Origin: a virus
IMG/VR virus record: IMGVR_UViG_3300007760_000001
Coordinates: 88,524 to 152,523 of that record
Length of the DNA: 64,000 nucleotides
Reading direction: 5' to 3' (one strand)
The position numbers and the translations under genes are program-made. Of this stretch, positions 27,401-34,900 are shown in pieces. Numbering within the stretch: the first letter of the stretch is position 1; each line of letters begins with the position of its first letter. The notes under the pieces were generated by a model, which did no database searches, was not told the DNA's origin, and saw only the letters and a program-made list of their open reading frames with translations.

Positions 27401-27821
27401 GCCCCGGAACTTGGTAGTCCAACCAACACCAATCTCCAGAGAGAATGTGGTGGGATCGAAGGAACCAAGTGGCATCGTCGAGCTTTAGAATCCCCCAATC
27501 AGGGATACTTGTCGTTTGAAAATAATGAAGGCTATGGCCCACAGTTGGGGGCCGGGGGGGTACGAGAGCAGCGAGTTCATCCAGCACACCCTCAACATTA
27601 GAGGCATCATAGATTTTGGGTACATCATCGACTGAAACTGAAGATGCTGGATGAGCATCATGCTCATCGATAATATGCTGCACCATGCCAGCACCCGCAC
27701 CACCAGCGGCGGGAGCACCTGGTTCACCAGATCCCGGAATAAAGGCGTTAACCTCAACGCTGTCGGAGGCGGCCAATCCGTGTCCGACCTTAATCGTTGC
27801 TGGGTCTATCTTTCGTGGCAT
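24417..27821 (-). CDS. Fibre-like virion protein, 1134 aa
   Basis: The ATG at 27821 follows the TAA of the upstream fibre gene by one base (TAAGATG), so the two are coupled. After a short beta start and a Gly/Ala/Pro linker (GEPGAPAAGGAGAG, residues 32-45) comes HIIDEHDAHPASSVSVDDVPK followed by VEGVLDELA (49-83). This is the 'H-x-x-D-x-x-AH-x-AS ... v-x-x-x-LdEL' element common in phage fibre proteins. The remaining 1050 residues are rich in His, Asp, Gly and aromatics with no membrane segment. The C-terminus (LGPPAQLFEGLNGAVILVKVIMYQGGGKYLNFEMGG) looks like a receptor-binding head. No enzyme motif was recognised. It lies between the 1143-residue anchor-type fibre and the 4345-residue giant, and the three may assemble together (inference). 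Confidence 0.75.
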   Translation of the reverse strand: MPRKIDPATIKVGHGLAASDSVEVNAFIPGSGEPGAPAAGGAGAGMVQHIIDEHDAHPASSVSVDDVPKIYDASNVEGVLDELAALVPPRPPTVGHSLHYFQTTSIPDWGILKLDDATWFLRSHHILSGDWCWLDYQVPGPDGDPIPDPDTGLEIYPYFWRSPRGATEFLPKGNDPYTDPIFNVEDGSYLGGGVGKAHAGAFVREKDENSENNRLSMTHEIIPSSGPEGGKEVVVSGVVFPADRGTLALIRFEPNGEFAHLHHPEDFKLRVLAALNLGQGILDKCDGYPGGIFWLGEHGGDCAPHSYDPFTFPGRATGQYNLFEIHMGRDLHGNDLPNEFYDFDGDGSQGAPAAGQVRLGTDPNAGIELIPDGIPILGGSKIARGGGHKGNFFRYRLPYLVDYTKPHGLPWTPPEELYRFYEKPSIAALDPGTDLEHAGDFRSFAKDYWTYQVARYRHQFLLPDDTLLEYDPRDCGHYVLIHFKKEAYFEEMVRDLEMPTQDKMYSANLVDWSHLGSVWNKVRASTDPVHSSCYHVLRSNVYEDVLGDKDSEFCKHPVPPIVDGEGQHDIAQVSWEVGEVMAVSGIEYALSAGYEQNYTTGLRAEGLVVTLKAPDHDATPPVYGLFETSFLTHDGKDGYGESAITGDALYMGNMFPAFLGTSAFTPAADTTVATVGGGEPAEAFQQEINFRRGRIHFGTGHLLSDNASFPVPVEDTVAQMLLEQIDDPALYFDGDTLPKFSQDASLRAFFRRPLNHGRHMNHHDHFFDLGIRIYNYGEGLKDATLLWHGSDHSKDRPNPVRYSNLTDIWFSTPADPTTHEDLWHGAKDPKELFLDETYRYRSDFKAPDGSLPLGLKDTETLCGPGLPHGVITNLHVPIRLEDVHGTAWDAIHWLTSKSHTVPLTEAAQRLELQVAGWPDRNPFIKFGVTDPTPTSGILIYPQHDYTKNYLPTQNSACDYSGIEAADMADHISIGRSWVRAFGLGHDAVGASLVDLEIRGLNLEQFKWEAPEPGSPELAILIKVPGLTSWMDIGRRDGEGPSKQDPFADGAGCMVVGPETKDLTPMPKMGINRCTVRCNLGPPAQLFEGLNGAVILVKVIMYQGGGKYLNFEMGGPTAPPQHLQGLCGIRVAGVK

Positions 27822-27822
27822 C

Positions 27823-30800
27823 TTAATCCCCCACCGTCATGAGCATGTCTTTGGTTCGGTAAACTGCCGCACAAGTTTGGGTGTCCGACTCACTAAAGCG
27901 AACAGTGTTGTCGTCGTCGCACTCACCAAAGCGGCAAAAAACGATCATCAACAACTCTCCTTTTCGGAACAAACGGCAGTCTTGTAGCGACCTTGCCAAG
28001 ACGGGGTAAAAAACTTTGTGCCTCACAACCCCTGAATGGCTCTGTGAGAGCACGGTGGGGCGATAAGAAGCATCATCTGCAAAGGGATAGACGGCTCGGA
28101 ACTCTTGATCCGCAAAGGGCGGATGTTCCAAGCTACCCAAGCTCAAGGGGGTAGTCTTATCCATTGGTACAAAAGGGTGTAGGGCTAATAGGCCCGTTGT
28201 GGCATCGAAATCATCAACCGAGGAGACCGTTGAGGCACAGAAATGCCACTCGTGGGGGTGAGAATCACCCAATTCATCGCTGGTCACGGTTGGGATCTGA
28301 TCTAAAGGAGCCACATAAGGGAACCCAAGTTCCAGTGACCCCATACCAATCTGACCCGTCCAAACCTCATTAGAAATCGCCATAACCTCTACTTCGAGGT
28401 TGGTCGGTAAGGGGCCAGCACCCCCCGCTTCAAGGTGGAAATCGCCCTCTTTTACACCACAAGTTTGAGGCGCATTGGTTCGATAGTAGATGCTGACTTG
28501 ATAACCATTGTCCCCATCCCCCCAGTTTGAAATGGGGTCTTGGGAGTAATAAGTCACTTCACAAAGGGTCTGCTCGCCTACCAGCGCATCTCCCGACTTT
28601 AGTCGAACGATGCGGGAAGATGACCCAAACTCGGTTCCAGGGTCGCCCACACCGCCCACATGGGCCTCATAAACATCGTTGGTAATGGTGTCTTCAATCT
28701 CAACCACATAGTTCTTGTCTCCCCATAATCTTCGGGGGGTCCGAACCATCTGACGAGTGTTAGATACAAGCGTGTCTTTAATGGGATCAAACGGCTCCGC
28801 TCCGGGGGCGCAATCCTCACCACAGTTTACAACCATCTCAACGGCAACCTCTCGGAAGCCTTCTCGGAACCTTGGAGCTAATGGCTTTTCCATCTCCAAA
28901 GGTTGTGTGGCTGGATTTGGGTTGTTCTCAATCAACTCTCCATACGGGTAAACCGTTTCGGATGTTGGGTTCACAAGACGGTCGGGAGTCTCGGTTAGGC
29001 CCACACCAAGCGGGTAACTGATCTCAACCTCTAAAAAGATTCGCCGTGGAGAACCGTTGTCCCCCACTACCCCATCCCCAACAATCGGGTATTCGGCAAC
29101 ATCAAGGCCCCCCGTTGCTTGAGAATGGTTAGCGTCTAAAGACACTGTTACATGGTGGCTCCCAACGCCCGTGACCGTAGCGACTTGGGTAGATTGATCG
29201 ATGGCTGTCTTGTAGTTTCCATCATCATGCCAAATGCCTAAAACATCGGTGATTTCTGTGCCGGGGGGCATAGCGTCTGCCACAGTTTTGACATAGCCGT
29301 GCATCGTGGGGTCGGGTGACCAGTTTTCCAAAGTGGTCGCATCCAACTCTGTTAGGTCAAGATGAAGCTCATCGCCTTCATACCACTTTGTAGTTCCAAC
29401 CATTTTGGTGACATATTTACCCGCATTTACGGCTACATCATCGTCAGTAAAGAACTCTACAACCATCCGTTCAACGACAGGTTGTGTCCCAAACCTCCGT
29501 GCAACATGGTCAAATTCTCGGATGAACTCACCAAACTCGGTGTCGCCAGAGTATAGGTTTGCCCCGGCACTATCCCAATCCCGACCGATCTCGTTGCATA
29601 CAAGGTATTGGGTCGAAACATCGCCTGACTCCCCACCTAAAGTGTTTCGGGAGGTGGCATCGATAGCCCAAGTGAAGAACTGGCCGTCAAGTAAGTGTTG
29701 GATCTGTCTGCGAAGTTCGGCGGATAAGTCTGCTCCCGTAGGGAGACTGTGCTTGCGAAGATCAAGGATGTCCCAATCTTCAATCACATCACAGAAGGCA
29801 CCGTCTGGACGATCTGAATGTCCAGCGGGGATGCTGCCCATAATCGCATTTCCACCACCGCCACCACCGCCATAAACTAAACCAGCGTGGTTCCAAGGCA
29901 GTGCGCCGTTTGTGTTGTTCAAGGGGTCAAACCCTGTGCCAGAACCCTCTCCTCCCGACTCACCTATGTAAGCGTTGCTGCGACGAAATACGAAACAGAT
30001 TGGAATTGCATATACGAAACCGTCTACGGCTCCGAGGTCAAGAGCGGATTGTTCAGAGCCATCGCCCGCAATCCATAGCCCACTATCTTTACGTTGGTAT
30101 GCAAGAGCACTGGAAGGAGTAGGCCCAACAGGGTCTACACTCTCACCGTCTGCTCGAAGGAAGCGGTAGTTGCTTACAGGGGCCGCCATAGCCCCCTGTG
30201 CCAGTACATCGGGTCCACTGAACCCGTCACACTCAGTCTTATGGTTGACCGCCTCTGTGGAGCCTGTGGCTCGAATGCGGTATTGAACTTGAACTCGTTG
30301 GGTGGACTCTGCTGCAACCGCAAGGTCTCGAATATCATCGTCCAAGTGGACGGCTTCGGGAGACTGTGTGTTTCCGTGGCGGTAGAGCGTGTCCTGTGAA
30401 GGTTTGTTTGGAGTATCCATACCGCCCGAAAGCTGACATTTTCCAGCTACGGGAGGGGTGTGTGGTGTGATGGCGGCTGCGTTGACGGTGGTGAACTCGT
30501 AATAACAATCGTTACCCAAATCACCTGTGACAGTGGAACGGAGATAAACGATGTCGGCTGTACCTGAGGCGTTGAACCCTACGATGGGATCAATGGCATC
30601 TCGAAGGCTCGCCGCAACTTGATTGACGTTCCAGGCTCCGCCCATTCCGTCATCTAACTGAAAATCAACCCCCGCTTCGAGGGTGGTAGAAGCTCCAACA
30701 CTATCGGTGAGAGTGATTGTGTCACCGTTCACAAGATTGTGGTTGCCGTCCACATCTATCGCATTGATCTGAATCCAACCTTGAGCACTTGGGCTGGAAG

Positions 30801-31254
30801 TCACTTGTGCTAACCAAACCTCCAAGAAAACGAAGTCTGTTCGTTTTACATCAGGGGGGGTGCCGCCAGGAACCGAAGCAGCTTCAAGTTGGATGCGGTT
30901 AAGGCTCTTTTCGATATCCGTGTACTCAACCACAACAGGACGGCCAGCAACATTGGCGACCATCTTTTTCAAGGCAAAACAATCTTCCTTAAAGTCCTCA
31001 TCTCCGGGCTTTAGAAAAAGGTAGTCCTCAAAAGAGTCATATGCGGTTTGTAAGCGTACAAAGCCTGAAGGGTGATGGACACTACGAAAGAGTCGTTCAG
31101 CGTAGGCTAAAACATCTGGGGAGAGGTTTAGCTCGCTATCCAGTACAGGTTTACCCGACTGGTACACAAGCGAATCGAAAGAGCGTTCACCCGGCGGCAA
31201 ATCTCTTGATACGCTGGTTCCTGTCTGAGTAAATCTTTTATTGTGAATCGCCAT
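27823..31254 (-). CDS. Fibre-like virion protein, 1143 aa, with 'QSGKPVLDSELNL' N-terminal domain
   Basis: This gene starts at ATG 31254, 14 bases after the 215-residue gene. Its N-terminal 440 residues share the anchor domain of the 1902-residue protein (4296-10004): QSGKPVLDSELNL (32-44), DFVFLEVW (about 141), GNTQ, RVQVQYRIR, DGF--PDVLAQGA and GAVDGFVYAIPICFVFRR. Compared with that protein it carries an insert of about 110 residues after DFVFLEVW (INAIDVDGNHNLVNGDTITL...) that looks like a small beta domain. The rest is beta-rich and unlike the paralogue, as in fibres with a conserved base and a variable arm. A Gly run (GGGGGGN) is near residue 460. It is probably anchored at the baseplate; the variable part may bind the host. 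No catalytic motif was seen. Confidence 0.75.
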   Translation of the reverse strand: MAIHNKRFTQTGTSVSRDLPPGERSFDSLVYQSGKPVLDSELNLSPDVLAYAERLFRSVHHPSGFVRLQTAYDSFEDYLFLKPGDEDFKEDCFALKKMVANVAGRPVVVEYTDIEKSLNRIQLEAASVPGGTPPDVKRTDFVFLEVWLAQVTSSPSAQGWIQINAIDVDGNHNLVNGDTITLTDSVGASTTLEAGVDFQLDDGMGGAWNVNQVAASLRDAIDPIVGFNASGTADIVYLRSTVTGDLGNDCYYEFTTVNAAAITPHTPPVAGKCQLSGGMDTPNKPSQDTLYRHGNTQSPEAVHLDDDIRDLAVAAESTQRVQVQYRIRATGSTEAVNHKTECDGFSGPDVLAQGAMAAPVSNYRFLRADGESVDPVGPTPSSALAYQRKDSGLWIAGDGSEQSALDLGAVDGFVYAIPICFVFRRSNAYIGESGGEGSGTGFDPLNNTNGALPWNHAGLVYGGGGGGGNAIMGSIPAGHSDRPDGAFCDVIEDWDILDLRKHSLPTGADLSAELRRQIQHLLDGQFFTWAIDATSRNTLGGESGDVSTQYLVCNEIGRDWDSAGANLYSGDTEFGEFIREFDHVARRFGTQPVVERMVVEFFTDDDVAVNAGKYVTKMVGTTKWYEGDELHLDLTELDATTLENWSPDPTMHGYVKTVADAMPPGTEITDVLGIWHDDGNYKTAIDQSTQVATVTGVGSHHVTVSLDANHSQATGGLDVAEYPIVGDGVVGDNGSPRRIFLEVEISYPLGVGLTETPDRLVNPTSETVYPYGELIENNPNPATQPLEMEKPLAPRFREGFREVAVEMVVNCGEDCAPGAEPFDPIKDTLVSNTRQMVRTPRRLWGDKNYVVEIEDTITNDVYEAHVGGVGDPGTEFGSSSRIVRLKSGDALVGEQTLCEVTYYSQDPISNWGDGDNGYQVSIYYRTNAPQTCGVKEGDFHLEAGGAGPLPTNLEVEVMAISNEVWTGQIGMGSLELGFPYVAPLDQIPTVTSDELGDSHPHEWHFCASTVSSVDDFDATTGLLALHPFVPMDKTTPLSLGSLEHPPFADQEFRAVYPFADDASYRPTVLSQSHSGVVRHKVFYPVLARSLQDCRLFRKGELLMIVFCRFGECDDDNTVRFSESDTQTCAAVYRTKDMLMTVGD

Positions 31255-31268
31255 TCTCTGCCCCTACC

Positions 31269-31916
31269 TCAGAAGGTCAATCGCCACGTTATGGTCAAGA
31301 TGGCCGTTGAAGGCTTCGAGATCACAGGGAAGGTCAGATAGTTGACTAAAATATCCTTTTCCGTGAGGTCCACCGTTGGGTCATAATGAGGCCAATCAGC
31401 GTTTACGGGGTTTTTGATGGATGGGTCACTGGAAAACGGGGATATTAGCCCCATCTCGTTCAGTGGCCCTACCGCCTCCGCCTCTCCATAAGAAGTCGTA
31501 AAATCGACTACATTGGTTGGTACGGCACTCACACCGCCTTCCGTGTCCCTGTAAATCACGGAAGCAAACTGCTTTCGCCCGAAATCTAACTCTGAATTTA
31601 ACTTACGCTGGTTGATGTGTGGGGCATCGGGGTTCAACAAAGACCCTCTCGCACCTGATCCCACAGTCAACATATGAAGGCCACGAGCAACGCCGCCGAA
31701 GTTTTGAAACAACATGGCGGCAAGTACGCCACCATCCTTTGTGATTACATTGTCACGTTCCCAAGAAACAAGGATCTCGCCCGTGAGAGCGTCCTTCATC
31801 TCCAAGATGAAGGTTCCCTTCCCGATTGGAAAGTGGTCGGCGTGTTTTACGCTGGCTCCCAGTTTCATAGCTTGCCTCATCCGTTTCACATTTTCCCGAT
31901 GTAGGGCCGAACTCAT
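31269..31916 (-). CDS. Phage fibre-region structural protein, 215 aa
   Basis: The start at ATG 31916 lies behind AAGGAG. After a basic helical start (HRENVKRMRQAMKLG) the protein has WERDNVITKDGGVLAAMLF, LHMLTVGSG, QRKLNSELDFGRKQ, NVVDFTTSYGEAEAVGPLNEMGL, NYLTFPVISKP and a closing ILTITWRLTF. This pattern (N-x-I-t-x-x-G, then TVGSG, then 'EAxAvG-L-EmGL', then a terminal '-LTI-WRLTF' strand) recurs in small phage structural proteins found among tail-fibre genes. I recall it only as a general type, not by a family name. It probably forms a compact beta domain that joins or caps a fibre. It is preceded by a 75-base gap and followed 14 bases later by the 1143-residue fibre gene. Confidence 0.6.
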   Translation of the reverse strand: MSSALHRENVKRMRQAMKLGASVKHADHFPIGKGTFILEMKDALTGEILVSWERDNVITKDGGVLAAMLFQNFGGVARGLHMLTVGSGARGSLLNPDAPHINQRKLNSELDFGRKQFASVIYRDTEGGVSAVPTNVVDFTTSYGEAEAVGPLNEMGLISPFSSDPSIKNPVNADWPHYDPTVDLTEKDILVNYLTFPVISKPSTAILTITWRLTF

Positions 31917-31991
31917 TTGTCTAACTCCTTCGGGGTCTCTCTCTCCGTGTATTCAATAGGTCGATTACCGATAGAACGGCCTGTTGTTGAA

Positions 31992-34900
31992 TCAATCTTC
32001 CCAAACGCCACTCCCTTCATTGAAAGACCTCCTTATATGAGAGGGTTCGGGCAAGGATGCCCCACCGAATAGGACCATTCCAGACGGAAGAGAACCCCCA
32101 TTCAACATTGATATAGGGGCTAAAGCCTCAATACCGCCCCACGGACCTAATCTCGAAAACCCTGCGCCAACCAGCATTTCATACTCAAGGCTGGAAATAA
32201 TTGGTTGAGGGAAACTTTCTTCCGAAAAAGGTGGTGGAGATCCCGTCCCCGCATCCGTTCTTAGATCCCAAAAAGTACGAACACTTACTAAACTGGGTTT
32301 GCCTGTAGGTCGAGAGGGTGCTGACGGCCATGTTACGGCTCCTTGCACCTCTCCCCCACCTAAAGTTCCTGACAGTGCGTCACCGCCCCCACCTAAAGTG
32401 AGGAAAGCTCCGGGAGCACCACCCCCTTGCTCAAAGGGGTATGCGGGAGGTGGAGCCGCAACCTCCACGAACATACGACCCTGAAGGTCGATTTCAGCCA
32501 AACCTTTAGCGGGGGCAATCCCGTCATCCAATGTCGAGATCAGCCCTGTTTCGTTCCCGTCCTCAACCTGAAAGAAATCTACGGAGGAGTATGCTGACTC
32601 ATGGGAAAATTCTACGAGAGTAGTTGGGTCTTGTGATGCAAAATCAGGATCTTCGGAGATCAAGTCGATGATCTCATCTTCTCTTGGGGCCTCCCCCGCA
32701 AGCGCCCTCTGGAGCTTCCCAAGCTGCGTTAGCAGATAAGGGGGCGTTCCTTCGTTGAGCTTTGTGATCCCATCCTTGAGAGGCTGGTTCAACAAATAGG
32801 TTTTCGTAATCGGCCTTCCAGGGGAAAACGCCACCTCTGCTGTGGATTGGTTAGGAAATTCAAGGTCTTGGATAGTAATAGTTTGAGCCGTCTGATCAAA
32901 AGTCCAACTGCTGTTAGCAAGCTGATCCCCGTTCACGGCGACATGAAAAATCCGTTTCGCTCGGATATTGGCATCCCGAAGACGCAAAGTGTCTTTTCGG
33001 ACCTTTACTCGAACATTCTCAACTGTGATATCTCCCGTGTACTCACCACTACTAAGGACATTCCAACGGTTAAGGATGGCCATTCGAGGAGGAACTCGGT
33101 CTTCATTCTCTTGGATGTACACTCGGTAACGAAAGTTGTCCCAAACAGAAGTCGCTAACGAACCAGAATTCTGCATCCCAAAGTGAATGGTGGAAATAGA
33201 GGTTCGTAAAATAGGAAGATGCTCCCACTCCACTGTGGCCCACGCTCCCGTGGGGTCATGTCGGCTTGTTCGCCCATCTCCCACATAGCCATCTGGTGGA
33301 GGCAGGTCGGGTCGCATCAAGGAGGCCCCCCAACCAGGATCAATCACCACCATCGTAGTGATTTCTTCATCCCACCCCATCTCAACAACATGGCCGTCTG
33401 AATCACGGGGCGTTTCCCAACTGCTCAAAAGTTCAGGGTCGCCACCCTTCCAGATACCAAGTGTGCGTTTCAAGTCGGGCGGGGGAAGCTCTCGGACATG
33501 GAATGAATAAAGATCCAAGTTCCATTCGGGTGCTCCGAACCCAACTAAATACGCTCGAACATTCGTGGAGGAAGGGTCGAAGTCAGCAAGGTTAGCTTGA
33601 GCAACCTCAACCCCATCTACATAGAGAATCGCTTTTGGAACGAATGCCTGTGTGTCCACCACAACTTTGTAGTGGTGCTCTTGGCCGTCTAACCAATCGA
33701 ATATGGCAAAAGCCAGATAGTTGACCCCATCCGAAGTTAGGATCAGCTTTCCGTTGGCAAACAGCAGGGCAACGCTTCGATCCCCCACATCCATACCGAG
33801 TACGATGCCCGCATCATCAAGATCATTGAAGGTGGCGTAATTGAACTTCAGCCGTGCTTCCAGCACACGAGCAGAAGTTACCCCCTCATATGGAAGTTCA
33901 TTGACGAAAGAGCCTAAAACCCGTTCTGCTTTGGATAGGTTGATGCTGAGTCCTTCAAAAAGATACTCAAACTCCCCTTGTTCTTGCCATCCCTGATCTT
34001 CAAGAGATTGCCCGCCAATCAAAGATGCGGAAGCGGCGATAAACATCTCAGGTTCAGCATCGGGTTCAATACTTGACCACAGGACGCTTTCTCCTGGCTC
34101 ATACTCACCCCGATAAGGAATTGTACAAACCATCACATCATGGTTTGGGCCAGTGATTCGGATGCCTGCGTCACCCCAAGAAGTCGGGCTTTCTACTTTG
34201 AATACAGAGGATACCTCCACGCCCGCCATCTCCGGGATCAAGGCATCCAACTTCTCAAACCCTGTCTTCTGTGGTCCGCCAATCGCCTGGAGACTCAGCC
34301 GATCATCTATCAAAGGCTCGGCCAGCCCATAGGCGGAAGTTGCTCTCCAAAGCGTTTGTTCCGTAGGAAGCTCGTGGAGCGTTAACGCTTCCAAGTGTCC
34401 AATAGAAGTAATGTTGTAGTCGTCTGGTACGGTTAGATAGCGAACGAAATCCCAACGGGAGTTCCCACCCGCAACCAGATTTCCGAAGAGTATCTCTCCC
34501 CGCCCATCCTGATCTGTCAAATCTAAGGGGGTAGTGCCTGCGCTGTACAGCACATGAGCATTGATGGAAGGAATGTCTACGGTGGCACTAAAAGATACGG
34601 CTCCCGTAAAAGCGACCCCAATAGGCTCGTTGTCTGCTCGGCCTACCAAATGAAAGTTGAATCGAGTCTCTTGCCACGGGATTTCAAAATAGACTTCAGC
34701 GAACCCGCCTCCCCATAACTTTACATCAGCGGGGAAATCTGGGGTAACGGACAACCAGTAGTTGCCAGTGGAGAGTTTTTCAATTGCCGTGACGGTGTAG
34801 TGACCTGTTTGACTTCCATCGGGGACAACAACTCGAAGCCCCACATAGAAGAGTTCGGGGAGATCGGCGGCTTGGATCTCCATGCGCCCACCACTTAGGA

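Noticed and set aside
26658-27488. Plus-strand open frame of 276 codons opposite the 1134-residue fibre gene
   Set aside because: It is long, but the opposite strand carries a continuous gene with fibre motifs and coupled boundaries. The plus-strand translation has no recognisable domain, and there is no room for a separate transcription unit.
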